Translations under genes and position numbers: made by a program
Notes under the pieces: model-generated
Told to the model about the DNA's origin: nothing
Databases searched by the model: none
Seen by the model: the letters and a program-made list of their open reading frames with translations, nothing else
Source: Nepenthes gracilis
Lineage: Eukaryota > Streptophyta > Magnoliopsida > Caryophyllales > Nepenthaceae
Assembly: GCA_033239525.1 (NCBI GenBank)
Contig: BSYO01000020.1
Coordinates: 13,642,546-13,706,545 of the forward strand
Direction: 5' to 3'
Length of the DNA: 64,000 nucleotides
Part shown: positions 37,263 to 49,346 of the stretch, piece by piece
Layout of the letters: each line of letters begins with the position of its first letter
Numbering within the stretch: the first letter of the stretch is position 1

Positions 37263-38690
37263 TTTGTATACCCCAGTTTGGAACAAAGAAGTAACAGAGA
37301 AGTGAAATGAATGAATTACAAAAGAAAAAGAACATGTGTGCAGTAGCAAAAAAGAAAAATAACAAAAAATAATACGTGTGTACGGATAGGAAGGCCTAAC
37401 TGAAATAACTATAATCTTTAAATTTAGGAGACGGTAGAATGGCTCAAGAGCTTCTTCGTCTGACGGTGGTCGAGTGAGGAGGTACCAAGGCTACCTAGGG
37501 TGAATTAATGAGTTCGGTACATTAGGTAAGTGAGCTTTTGAGGGTGTATTGATGAGTTCGTAACAAAAATCCGTCTAAATTTGCATCAAAGGGCCATTGT
37601 TATAGTAATGATAATGGCACAAGAATAATCATTGTTCCAGAATCTGAACCCAATCTCATTGATGGTTCATGGTCACATTGTGATGGATTATAGACAACAT
37701 TAATGTCACACTTCATTCTGGAAATGGTATAATAAGGCAAGGGAATACCTATTCCTTGGGCATAGAACAACATGGGAATATAGTAGGAAAAACTATATTT
37801 GGTTTGTAGTATAGAATAGCTATTCTAACTCTATTATCATACTTATGCAATAATGCAATAGAAATAACCATATGATTTTATAGCACCATATTTCGCTGCT
37901 TTGGGTGATTGTGGTCAGTGGCAGAAGCTGATGGTTGTGGTGCCCCTTTAACAGCAGCCTGTGGTGGTTACAGGAGGCGATGTGGGCAACCATCAAATAG
38001 AACCAGTGGTGGTTGATCAATCACCAGCAACGAAAGTGATAACTGTGCACATAGATAGACTGCACCAGATCTCTACACATGGAGATGAACTTCATTAGTT
38101 TACAAGCTTGTTCAAAATATTTGTTTTCCCACTCTCTTAGTTTCACTTTTATCTTGACATGCACAAGGCATTCCTCATTTGAATTTTCCGTTATTTAAAT
38201 ATCAATAACATTAGACTTGTTATACTAATAGATCACAATACAAAAAAAAAATTCTTCATAGATACTAGATATACTATTCAAACAATTGGAGGAAATTTCA
38301 TAGGTGGAGGTGGTGGTTGGCCCCCCAATCACCGGGGTACTTGTTATCTGCCTGCCAACAAAAGTCAGCCATCCACCAATGACACAAAAAACGGTGGTGG
38401 TGGTGGCCAGCAACTTCCAGCTATGGTAGTGGTGGCTATGGGAAATTTTTTTTAAAATGGCATCTTCTAGCTATTCCTGTCAAAGTGGGAATAGCAAGGT
38501 GACTGGGAAATCTGTTCCCAGCTAAAATAATGAAGCAAATAAAGGAACATCTATTACAGTTAGATTATACTGTGATAATTGCTAAATCATTGAACCCAAC
38601 TTCACGTAAGAGAAAACATTTTGACCAACAATGGAGTACAGTCATCTCAACACAAAAAACTACATTGTAGGATTTAGAAATAACCCTTAC
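37263..38690. other. Unassigned segment with GGTGGT-rich and GGGAATA-type inverted motifs
   Basis: Short inverted motifs such as GGGAATACCTATTCC (37741) and GGGAATAGC (38489) suggest a small DNA transposon remnant, but no clear termini were found. GTGGTGG runs at 38303-38440 are low complexity. The captured exon at 38691 may have its intron here. Confidence 0.3.
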
Positions 38691-38826
38691 AGTTTCAGCT
38701 AGGAAAAAGCTCTCCATGTGATCTTCCCGTTTGTGATCTTCAACATCTGTTATATGACAATATCCACATGGGCACCGAGCTCCATACCGCAAGCTAGCAA
38801 CTATATCACGTCCTGCATCCAGATAT
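38691..38826 (-). pseudogene. Exon fragment of a GH47 EDEM-type alpha-mannosidase
   Basis: On the minus strand the exon reads YLDAGRDIVASLRYGARC followed by PCGYCHITDVEDHKREDHM and ESFFLAET. The end is the HMESFFLAET motif of GH47 family mannosidases, and the CPCGYCHI segment is typical of the plant EDEM-like (MNS4/5) group, which trims mannose from misfolded glycoproteins in ER-associated degradation. It is bounded by an AG acceptor (38827-38828) and a GTAAGG donor (38690-38685). No other exon of this gene is recognisable nearby, so it is an isolated, still-open exon, probably captured by a transposon. Confidence 0.85.
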
Positions 38827-39732
38827 CTTCAAGGAAAACCATCGGTCATCATCTAATATGCAAACAACTTAAGGAGATGCAAATGTCATGATTTGAAAAC
38901 AAGTTAAGCAAATCAGAAAAATAAGTATAATATGTTTAGGCCCTTTCAATTGACAAGTTTGAGAGATAGTTGACGCAACACAAGTTTACAATCACATTCA
39001 TAAATCTACTTGACATCTTTAAAAGGCTGGCATAGAAGTTACAGAAAGGTTTCTCCTCATTTATTGCAACACCATCATCATCATCCCAAAATCTGCATCT
39101 ATTTCATCCTCTTTATTTTAAGAAGCAAAAATATTTCCGTACAAAATTTTAGACAATTAACTATGGACTAATGAATAACATGGTCATTAAGCCTACTTCA
39201 TATGAAGGTCCAAAAGAGTGGCATCGACCATTAGACATAAAGATCAAAACATGACCAGCACATATGCGACAATTCTATTCTTCAGCTCACAAAATGATGT
39301 TTTTGCTTGCAAAAGACGCAAAACTCGAGTTCATTGGGCACACTTCCAAATCTCAAATTTCATCAATTTGCGATATTGAAATGCATTTTGAAGGAGAAGA
39401 CATGCAGACCACATCATTGTGAAAGCTGGAGTCATAAAATGTATAAAATGATGCAAGGTACCGAGATTCCCATCCTCAAGACATGCAAACCACATCATCC
39501 CAAATGATCTGTAGACTTAAGAGTCGGTATGTTTGCAGTTCAACATACCTATCCCTTGAAAAAAATCAAGGACATATTCCTCGGGGAGATAAGATAACTT
39601 CAAGCTAATGTACTACCTCTATCCCAATTGTCTGGTTGCCACACAGAATGACTAATGGGTGCAATTAGGCGTGTAATTGTGTAATCTGGAGACTAACCCC
39701 CACAGCACTTATCATTTCGCGTATTTCCAAAT
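38827..39732. other. Non-coding DNA between the two captured exons
   Basis: No further exon of either gene or any other family was recognised. It may be intron sequence carried along with the exons. Confidence 0.4.
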
Positions 39733-39828
39733 ACTAATGTCGATAGCCCTCTTTGACCACTCAAACTCATCCAATTCAGTTGTTTGTCCATCGTAATGGA
39801 ACAGCATGATAGCGAAGTCCTCCGAGAA
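39733..39828 (-). pseudogene. Exon fragment of a plant DUF707 gene
   Basis: Minus-strand translation after a CAG acceptor gives FSEDFAIMLFHYDGQTTELD and EFEWSKRAIDIS, closely matching the central region of plant DUF707 proteins (family form IMLFHYDGRTTEWDEFEWS). After IDIS the sequence leaves the family (a short WKYAK remains, then a stop). The rest of the gene is not visible. Lying 0.9 kb from the GH47 exon on the same strand, it looks like a second captured fragment. DUF707 has no established biochemical role. Confidence 0.8.
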
Positions 39829-40019
39829 CTGCAGAATGAGTAAAGAGCATAACAATTAGTTCAAAGAGGTCATAATCAACACACAAACATACAAAACAGT
39901 CGCTAATTTTGAACAACATGCCATCAAGAGCACAAAAATGTTCTCAATTTCAATTATCTCACTAAAAGAAAGATCTCCTCGATCATCTAAAAATTCGTCA
40001 AGTCCACCACATAGTCTGT

Positions 40020-40343
40020 GATTAAGGGCAGGAAGAAGCGTGAGGGATAGAGAGAGGCACGAGGTGATGAGTGCAATATATGTTTTTATAAATATTTAAT
40101 TTATAAATATTTAATAAATAATTTATAAATTATTTGTAATTTATTTAAAGCGATAAGTTTTTAAAATAATAAGTTAATAAATAATTTATAACTTTTTTTT
40201 TAAAAAAAATTAAGTATTAGGATTTTTTTTTTATAATTAGTGATAATATATTTTTGTTACTCTTATTTTTATTATTTAGTATTAATTATTTTATTTTTTA
40301 TAAATTAGTATTTATTTAATTTTAAAATTTTAGTGACAAAATT
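40020..40343. mobile_element. Terminal region of a second gene-carrying CACTA-like element
   Basis: Read on the minus strand this segment aligns with the left end of the beta-galactosidase element (2027-2290). It has the same CT-rich block with CTCACGCTTCTTCCT and AATCACA, the same TATAAATATTTAATTTATAA run, and TTTTAGTGACAAAA subterminal words. The terminal few bases are cut off at about 40343 by the gypsy LTR that starts there. Confidence 0.65.
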
Positions 40344-41466
40344 TGATGGGTCCCAATACCCAAAAAGAGCAACCCAAAAGTTGAGCACACGTCTCGAGAC
40401 ACCCAAAGATTTGGATCTACATCCCACGAGATTCGAGAGGCTGATTTGGCCAAGAGCATAAATTAGCTCAAGAGGCCCAAAGGTAATGGCCCACATCCCA
40501 AGAGGCCCAAAGACTAAGGGCTAGTGCCCAAAGAAGCCCAAATAGTTGAAATAATCCGGAGAACTGACTTAGCTCATAAGGCTCGAGGATACCATAAGAG
40601 ACCAATATCTCCAACAATGCCCCGAGAACATGAAATTAAGGATACAACTTTGAGAGCCCAAGGACTTCTCATAAGCCAAGCTCCTAGTTCGAGCCCGATA
40701 ACGTCTAACTCCAAGAGTCCGCAGACTTGATGAAGGCTGAGAGCCTTATTAAGGACGAGGGCTATGTCGACTATTCAACAATGCCAATTCAAGAAAAAAA
40801 AACTCAGGACGAATGAAAGCGCCAACTCAGATATTTCACTCTTACCAAAGAACACACAATCTTTGTAACACGCCACCTGCTAAGGGAATGATGGCTTTCG
40901 GCGCATGCATGATGTGACATCTCACAGAGTCAGACTATAAGCACGCCACCTCTCTGAAACAGCAAGGCAAACCTACAAATTTGGCGACAGGAGGGTCTGG
41001 ACACGTCAACACCACGTGGTCTCATTTCAAGAATAGATCCCCCACTGTAAACACCTCGTCTAAACGCTTGAAGAAGAGATTGAACTGTTGGCATTTTGTA
41101 TGTATACTATGAGTCGCACCTAAAAGAGTAAGAGGAGAGAAAGGGACAGGATTTTCTCACGTACAGTTCTAAGCTGCTCCCCCTTTGTAAAATTGAATAC
41201 TTGTAATCCATTCAAAGATAGTGAAATAGTTCTCAGACCTAAAATCTCGTGGTTTTTTCCTCTCATTCAAGAGAGATTTTTTCACATAAAATCTCATGTG
41301 TTATCGCTCTCTTCCCCTCTCTCCTCGCCTCCAAAATCATATCCGCTAATCTAAAAAGATAACCATTTATTCTGTGCTGCCCGGATTCCATTCGAGTGCC
41401 CAACGAAGATAGACAGACCCATCTAGATCTTCGTCCGTACGGTGACCGAAATCCGAGAACGCAACA
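40344..41466 (+). repeat. Left LTR of the Tat-like element (1123 bp)
   Basis: Starts TGATGGGTCCCAATACCC and ends GAACGCAACA. It is followed at once by TTGGTGCCGTCCGTGAGAAC, the form expected of a gypsy primer-binding region. It is rich in GCCCAAGAGG-type words, as is the related piece starting at 54725. Confidence 0.7.
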
Positions 41467-42747
41467 TTGGTGCCGTCCGTGAGAACATGACAAAAAGTTC
41501 AGCATTACCTTTCAATATTCAATCCTTTACACAAGGCTGATGAATGAATAGGCCCAAACCAGTGCTCCCATTCGAGGTGCAGCCTCCTGTGGTAACTACC
41601 TTCCAACAGGCAGCACGATGGGTGACCGTCCAAGCCCTTGCGTACCGGCATTGACGGTAAAAATTGACGATCTCTCAAGAGTAATCCGAACTCTCTGCTC
41701 AAAGTTGGATGAACAGTCAGGGGGTGCGCCACCCAAAGCCTCACAGACTATAGCATCCCAGAAAAAGAGAAAAGGAAAAAAGTATCCCAAGAACCAAGCT
41801 AGCCAACTGGAAGACCAGGGGACATAGGCTACCTTGAGCAACAAAATTCCATGGGGACTTGAAGGTCGCTTGGGTTCTCAAAACCATGAGGATGGCTTAG
41901 AAAGGTCAGAACCGCGCTGCTCTCACCAAAATTGAGAGATCGCCTTTTAGGAGGGATTCTTTTATAGAGAAATTCCCCCAAAAGAAAAGAACCGTGCGGA
42001 ATAAAAAGTTACGCTGGCTTCTTGCGAATTGGGGGATTACCTCAATGAGAAGAAGGTCACGACTCAACCTAAAACAGAGAAAAGACTTTAAAAAATCTGA
42101 AAATGGGTCTTTAGAAGGGGGACTAGCGAAGCAAAGAAGCCAAAAGACAAAGATGATTCCCACCTGAGGCCAGTGGAAGAAAAAAGAAAGAATTGGGACC
42201 ATCTAGAGTCCCACCATCAAAACAACACAGGCCTAAATAGGTTTTTCAAAGGAAATCTAAACCTTCGGACCTAACTTCCTTAAATGAGTCACGCACAAAC
42301 ATCCTAATATAGATCCAGGATGAGGAATTCTCGAAGTGACCTAAGACGTTAAAGATTCCACATAGGGGTGATCAGAAAAAGTATTGCCATTACCATCACC
42401 GCCAAGGTCACAATTTTGAAAGCTATCGGACGCTGTAGGCAGAGATCGAAAAGCTAATCAAATGGGGCTAGCTCAACCATTTCCTACAAAGACCTGGACG
42501 TATTTCCAGATCAGCAGGTGGTGATGGAGCAGACAAGCCAAGAGGTGAGATGTCACAAGCATGATACTCCCACACCCAGTCCGGATGACAGCGCATGAAG
42601 GCTTCATGAAAACCTAGACATGCTTAAGGAAGCTTAGAGCGCATCGAGGCTGCAAAGAACCACATACCGATGGGAAGTGGCCAAGAATGGCTACAGTCAG
42701 GTGAAAGGACTGATGACTTAAGCCCGCGAGGCCCACAAGGCTAGTTT
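41467..42747 (+). pseudogene. gag of the Tat-like element (broken)
   Basis: After the primer-binding region an ATG at 41488 opens a frame that breaks repeatedly. Near 42385-42490 the translation gives CHYHHRQGHNFESYRTL and then AEIEKLIKWG, the gypsy gag motif usually written CxxHxxxGHxTExC..LKxEIExLI. The related element at 54725 keeps the same motif (GHDTEHRTKLRAEIERLVME). Confidence 0.65.
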
Positions 42748-42955
42748 GACCCAAAAAACAAAATTGGCACCACAGGCCCAAGGATTTGAATCTATACCCC
42801 AAGAGGTCCGAGAGGCTGATTTAGCTAATAGCCTAAATTAGCCCAATGGGCTTGAGGACAATGGTCCACATCCTGAGAGGCCTAAGGAGCCAATTCCGTC
42901 CGAGAGGCTAAATTGACCTAAGGGGTCTAGGGACTTAAGCGCTCATCCTGAAAAA
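42748..42955 (+). repeat. Diverged second copy of part of the LTR
   Basis: CCCAAGGATTTGAATCTA through GAGAGGCTGATTTAGC aligns with 40400-40465 in the left LTR. It may mark an internal deletion or recombination between LTRs. Confidence 0.55.
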
Positions 42956-43159
42956 CATGCCGACAAATGTATGCGTGGATGCCCGGGTAAGACAAAATAT
43001 ATCTTTGGGAATGCTTGTAATACATTTCATCAGTATAATAATATTCATGTTATCTTGTTCATCGTCTTGCATTTTATGGAATGATTGCATCACATCTCGT
43101 TGATCAACAACACCCAGACTGCCCCTAAATCAAGTGAAAACAACCCTTTCACTTGCCCT

Positions 43160-43358
43160 AAAACTCAGCTATATCGGAGCAACCCAAGAAGTCGTACTCA
43201 AAACTCAGTTATACCCGAGCAGCCCAAGAGATCATAGTCAAAACCCGGTTATACCCGAGCGGCCCAATAGGTTGTACTCAAAACTCGATCTTGTCCGAGC
43301 GGCACAATAGGTCGGACTAAAACTTGGCAACGATACCAAACAACCCTAGAGGTTGAAC
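43160..43358 (+). repeat. 40-bp tandem repeat, five copies
   Basis: Copies start with AAAACTC/AAAACCC/AAAACTTGG at 43160, 43200, 43240, 43280 and 43319. The core is CCGAGCGGCCCAATAGGTCG. The last two copies resemble the 55-60-bp repeats at 56018-56395, which share AAAACTTGG, CCGAGCG and GGTCGGACT. Confidence 0.85.
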
Positions 43359-43633
43359 TCAAAACTTAGGAGGCTTAAAGCAACAAACATGTGACGACTC
43401 TAGGGATAGCATCTTCAGCCTAAAACGGTCGAACAGTTCAGACATTATACCAATGTAAGATTAAGTTTCTTTAACAAACATGTCGTAAAGTAATCAAATA
43501 CTTAAATGGTCTGGGTAAGACAAACGAAGCGTTTGCACCAAAATAACATGACTTTTATTCATATATGAAAAAAGTGTACAAGAATGTACATACATGCAAA
43601 AAAAATGATGTTGTCTTTGTACAACAAAACACA

Positions 43634-46600
43634 CTAAGGGGGTAAAGTACCCGGTCTCTCTAAGGGTCCAACCTGTCCAGAGGGCTCTGGCTGATCAGAC
43701 AGCTCAGGTTGGAAAGACTCAGGAGTCCTCCAGTGCGGTGGAAGGCCAACCAGATCATTTTTGTGTTGAGCACTGAAGTTCCTTGGATCAAAGAGAGCGA
43801 TGGGAAACCTCGGAACCAAAAGCTTCATGACCCAGGAACACATCTTAACGGCATCCCAATACTTGCTCTCCAGAACGAGGATGTCTTGGGTCTTCAATGA
43901 GGTCCTGAGCTCTTATTCCAGCAAAATATTCCATCCATGGAGCACAGCATGCATTCTCTCATGTTCCTTCAATTCACATTTGAGCGAAGAGATGCGGCTC
44001 TTAGTTTCAACAAGCTTGAACTCTAAGCTTTGGACGTGTTGCCCCAATGACCTGGAAGCTTCCAATTCTGCATAAGTTTGGGCAGCTTCCGTGATAATCA
44101 TGACAAGGCCACCTGGTAGGTCCTTAAACTACAAGAATTAAGGCAAGTTAGTGAGGCATAAGTAACAGATGACAATGTCAAAAATAGCTGGGGAAAGTAC
44201 CTTGGCCACAAACGGTCTCCCTAAAGTGCTCTCATCTCTGGGGACCTCAGGCTCCTCGGGCCTCTCGACAGCAGCCTCTTGCCACACGAAATCTTCAGTC
44301 CTGACCTCAAGAGCAAAAGCAACAACATCCAAGACTAGGGGCTTAGCCACTTCAGCATGATTCTCGACCCCAGTCTAGGTTTTAGCTAAACGTGAAGTCC
44401 CTGTGCCTTCCTCAACCAGAGGCTCCTCACAGGCCATAGACAGAGTCACCGTTGAACTAAAAAGTTGGATTGCAAGGCACAAGGGTCTATTAGTCTCCGC
44501 AGCTTGACTCTCCTCGACCTCAGCACCATCATCACTTGTCACAGTTGTCATCATCGCCACTTCCTCGGCCTGAGTTGCCTTAGTCCCCCTCACCACACGA
44601 CCCACACTAATGTCCTCGGATGGATTATCAATCCAATCCGAAACCTCACCAGCGAACTCAAAATGAACGTCAGGAATTGGCTCATCAATGGGAGGCTGGG
44701 CAGCCGAGAGATTCGCGAACGCGGCCAGATTGAAGGGTGACCAGAGGACTCGACAAAGTCAAGGTCCGAGACCTTGACCTCTCTGATCAAGTTGCTCAAC
44801 CGAAGTCCTCAAACTCCTCACAAGAGGCGCAATCACAGCATCGTCATCATCAGATGATAAGCACTCAACAATGGTCACTGGATGTTTGAAATCTCAGTTC
44901 AGTAACTCTTCTGTGGCAGCTCGGACGACTCCTCAATCCTCAGAGACCTCTCTCTCTTCTTCGGCTTCTTCTTCTTCTTCTTAGAAGCAGCAACAGCATC
45001 GACAGAGACACCACGGTCCTCGTCCTGGCATCCCCATCTGGCCCTCTCCAGGTTCTCAGGAAAAAACCAAATATTTCTTTTATTTTTATTAAAGGTGCCA
45101 AGGTTGGCCGTCACCAGACCCATGGCCTCTTTGGCAACCTCCCGCTGTTGGTCAAAAACGTCTGAATCCACGTCACCCCAAGTATTGGAGAGACCCCAAG
45201 TCTCTTGAACTCCCAAAAAAAAAAAATTTGTCCTTCTATCTTTTTGTGGAATCTGGGTTTTATCCACTCATAACAATAAAATTCGAATGTTGAGTGAAAA
45301 CAATCCAGTCCAAATTATGGGAGAAGTGAAATATTGTCTTCACCATTGCAACGTCAAGAATCTTATTATAGCAATGAACAAAAACGTATGGTGAAATAAA
45401 GTACCTGACCGTGTTAGGCTGTAACATGGCAAGCAGGACCTTAAGTGCCTTCATAATGAGATACAGCTCCGGTGGAAAATGAAAGCGAAGCCCATCCTTA
45501 AGGTGGACTTCGTAGATGGTGATAATGTAACGATCTGAGCTCGGATCCCTGAATTCGACTCAGACCGTCACGGTGAAAATCTGGAATCATCCAATATCAT
45601 CAATTATACGTCATCAATGAACTCAACATCATTAAAAATATCATTAATGAACCTCATAAATGTATCATTAATTCATTATCCATAATAGTAATAATAAATA
45701 ATTTCAATAACCTCTATGTCCAAAATATCAATCATCATAATAAAAATCTAATAAATGTCAAATAGTAATAGAACCAATAAAAACCTTAAATCTCTATCCT
45801 GAGAGTCTCGATCTCTGATATCACCTCTGCCTGGAGTCTACACAATAACACTCGATCTCTTTTATTCTACTATCAACCTCTCTATTCTGGAGTCAATAAA
45901 ATATAAGTGTGAGCCAAATGACTAGTAAGTAAAAATAAACAATAATAGGGGAGTACAATAAAATATCTCAGACGATAACATAATGAATAAAATTAATAAT
46001 AGCAGGTGATGTACCAACTACTGTCCGAGATTCAACAAGTCGGGTTTACAATCCCGAAGCCATATAAATAACTGGTATCAAGAAAGCAATTGAGATTTCA
46101 TCGAATCCGATCATCAGCTCAATACGATGTCACAATAGTATGAATGACAGAAATCTCTATGTACCTTATTCCACCATAGTGAATCAAAGGCCGCGTATTT
46201 ACGCCCCCAACTTCTGGGTAATGCAATAAGGTTATCTATAATATACAACTACCCCTACAGTCTTCCCAGAGGCAATACCCGTAGCCTGCCAATACCACCT
46301 CTAATACCCCTCATTAATGATATTACATATATCATCATCTACGATGGTCACTAGGTTATAAGCATCCCTCTCGACTAATTGTACGAGATAACAAGAATTT
46401 GATTATCAACTCAATTTGAGGTCACCATTGTACGAGATAATAAGAATCTCCTTGGACATTATTCTACTATAGTGAACCAAAGGCCGTATATTTACACCCC
46501 TAACGGTTGGGTAATACAACGAGGTTATCCATGATATCCAACTACCCCTACAGTCCTCCATGGTCACTAGGTTATAAGCATCCCTTCTCAATATCAATGA

Positions 46601-48751
46601 CCTCAATTTCCGAAATATGGATTCAATATCGAAAAAATGTAGACTACACTAAGATCCTGTAACCTCCCATTCGACTTGATACCTCAGTGTTTTCATACAC
46701 TCTCCTTAACTTAGCTATAGAGTATCAATAAAGTTATACGTACGCCACCAAGGTTAACACGAAGAATATTCTTATCGAATTTTCATCAATGAAATACAGA
46801 GTAATCATGTAACCGATTATTAGAATTTCGGACATACCAACACACATGTATAATTTCACATAAACATTTCCTACCATTCATATACGTCAATATAATTATA
46901 TACCATCTCATACATAATTATATATATATTTTTCATTATATATATATATTCAAGCATACCCCCACATCTTTATATATATGTCAATACCCCCACATCATTA
47001 TATATATATATATATACACACACACATATATACGGCTTCACGCGGCGAAAGCCTCCCTCTTCATTGCCGACCACCAGTTCGACGACGGCAACAGCGTCAC
47101 CTCCGGCCCATCACACGGCGACGACATCCACACCTCCTCAATCACCGAACTCACACGATGGCACAAAAAGGAACGGCCTGCTCCTTCGGCTAAATGCCAA
47201 TTATCACCAATGATGAGAAATCTTCGAGTTTTATCATTCACATATAAAATCAATAGATTATATAGAATCAATTCGTCAACTTTTGAGTTTCAATTTAGCC
47301 TAAGCCCCTATAGCAACTATGTCTCCATCGTCCAGAGTCGTTGCTCTGTTTTCCCCCAAAGTTTTAATTTACTGGAGCAAGCCACCGATTCACCAATTTA
47401 AAACATGTAATGGTTTGCTTGCAACAATAGGAAGGTTTGCTTGCCAAAAATATCAGGTTTCACCCTTCCTACCACCGTCAGCTTACTGGACCCAAATGGA
47501 ATCCGAAAATAAAACACGGTGCTCTGTTTCCGCGTCCGAGTTCAATCTCAAAAATTAGAGGGTATAACGAGTAAAATTTATACATTACAACCTCATTAGG
47601 CAATTCACCAAATCCCCATTCATTATCAAGCCCAAGAGATGGGCCGATTGCTCACAGAGTCGTGACCCTGTGTACGGGTTCTCCATATTCGGAACCCTCA
47701 ATTTTGACCATCCCCACTAATTCAAGCATGAAATGGAAGGTTCAACATTAACAAAATGAAGGAAGAACAAATCTTGCGATAGAGAACTTTACTTGCCTTA
47801 ATTTCCTCATTACACTTTGGCGTCGGCGGCAATCGGTAGAGCAGATCTTGGGTTTGTCCTCTAGCATTTTCTTTTCCTTCCCTAACCCTAATGCCACCTT
47901 GAGTAATGGAAAAACCTGTAAGGGTTTTATCCCCCCTTTCCTTCTTCGTCTCACCGTCCACGCCTCCCTCTCCTCTTTTCATTCTCTTTCTTTCCTTCTT
48001 CTTCTTTTCCTTTCTTTCCTTTCCTCTCTTTTTCTCCTTTCTTTTTCTTTCTTTCTTTTCCTTTTCCTTCGGCTGATTCTTTCCTTCTCTTTTTATTTTA
48101 TTTATTTATTTATATTATTATTATTATATATTTATTATTATTATTATTATCATTATGTATATATTTATTATTATTATTATTATTACCATATATTTATTAT
48201 TATATATATTTATTTATCTCTCATTAAAATCTTAATTAATTATTTATCTAATAATAATACTTAAAATTTTCTAATATTTTGACCCATCTTAAATTAATAA
48301 ATTCTAATATACTAAAATTCATATAAATTAAATATATAATAATTTTCTTGATTAAATAGATTTATAATTAAACTAACTCAATTAATCATATTAATTAATC
48401 TAAACAAAATTAAATAATCAAAATACCCAACTCAAACTATTAGTTCAATTTAATGGTTTAAGTATCTAAACCTAATTCAATTATTAAAATACTCTAGACA
48501 TAAATTTCAAGCCCAATTATAAAATTCTAAATCAAAATTAAGTACTAAAATAATTATTAAAATTAATTAGATAATTTATTAAAAAAAATATTCGAGATAT
48601 TACAGATGAAGCCGTCCGGTGGGCTGCAAGCCCTCTCATGGGGCTCTGGAACCACCATGGCCATCAACTCAGGAATCTGGTACTTAGTGTGGATGGCTTC
48701 GAGTTTGCCTAGACAGACAAAAGAAGCAATGTTCTTAACCCTAGGCGCCAT
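43634..48751 (-). pseudogene. Antisense ORF of the gypsy element ('putative gypsy type transposase' family), interrupted
   Basis: The minus strand opens with ATG at 48751 (MAPRVKNIASFVCLGKLEA, then HERACSPPDGFI). It is cut at 48609 and resumes at 45520 with YIITIYEVHLKDGLRFHFP, PELYLIMKALKVLLAMLQPN and a segment ending FVMSG/FIVMSG, followed by FFFLG and WFFPENLERARW. This order is that of the plant domain usually listed as Transposase (putative) gypsy type, found antisense or downstream in Tat-like elements. A Lys-rich stretch and a coiled-coil-like segment (LEASRSLGQHVQSLEFKL) follow toward 43634. Stops and frameshifts occur (for example after 45260). The name is historical; no transposase activity is implied. 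Confidence 0.7.
45526..48604 (-). mobile_element. Solo LTR (3079 bp) inside the antisense ORF
   Basis: Bounded by TGTAACGATC (left) and GATATTACA (right), flanked by GATAA (45521-45525) and GATGA (48605-48609), a 5-bp target duplication with one mismatch. The antisense ORF reads on directly across it. The interior has (TA)n tracts, a CT-rich tract (47985-48100), an ATT tract (48110-48215) and no retroviral genes. Orientation is minus, because the family starts TGTAAT. Its interior contains a partial duplication: 46165-46375 resembles 46455-46590. Confidence 0.8.
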
Positions 48752-49346
48752 TGAAGCCTAGAGAAGAAAATGCATAAGGAATGGGAAGAAGAAAGTTTGG
48801 AAGACAAACGACCAAGAGTTCCAGAAAGAGGTTCCTTAGGATTGCGTAAACGAAAATGGAAGCATGGGACGATATTTAAATCTGGAAGAAAAGCAAGAGC
48901 CATGCGCCATCGTTATCCTGACCACACATCAAGTCCCCACACGCTGCCAGGGTTAGAGGGCCTTGACTTTCCAAGGCGACGTCAGCCCAATTTATTGCGC
49001 ATTTAGTACTCTGCAGTGGCCCAAACGGCGACGCAGACCAACTCTCAGATTCAAATGAAGGTCTTGGATGCTCATTCATCAGACTTTTGGCTCCAAAATA
49101 TTCAAGGATATTTATTGGTCTCGGACTAATATGTAAAGACGACCATCATCTAGAGATGCCAAACAATACTCAGAATCCGAAAATTCCTTGGGCATTCTGG
49201 CAGGGCCGTTGGCTAAAGAATTCCTCGGACGTCTTGCCTGGACAACAAGCCTCAAAGTGTCCACGGGCATTTCAACCACTGTCTGTTCACCGCAGTTATC
49301 AAAGAAAATCAGTGAAATCAAGGTATGTAAATCCATCCATTCTCTT
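48752..49346. other. Remainder of the Tat-like element
   Basis: Lies upstream of the antisense ORF start and holds only short frames without recognisable motifs. It could contain the antisense promoter and the pol-side remnant. Confidence 0.4.

Larger units (their letters stand above)
40344..49346 (+). mobile_element. Tat-like Ty3/gypsy element with an antisense ORF
   Basis: It comprises a left LTR (40344-41466), a primer-binding region, a broken gag, a second LTR-like piece (42748-42950), a 40-bp tandem array (43160-43358) and a long minus-strand coding region (48751 to 43634) interrupted by a solo LTR. Pol is not visible. No intact right LTR is seen, so the right limit (start of another LTR at 49347) is approximate. 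Confidence 0.65.

Noticed and set aside
41608..41630. GATGGGTGACC resembling the 5S rRNA internal promoter
   Set aside because: A short match inside a gypsy gag region. The rest of a 5S gene is absent.
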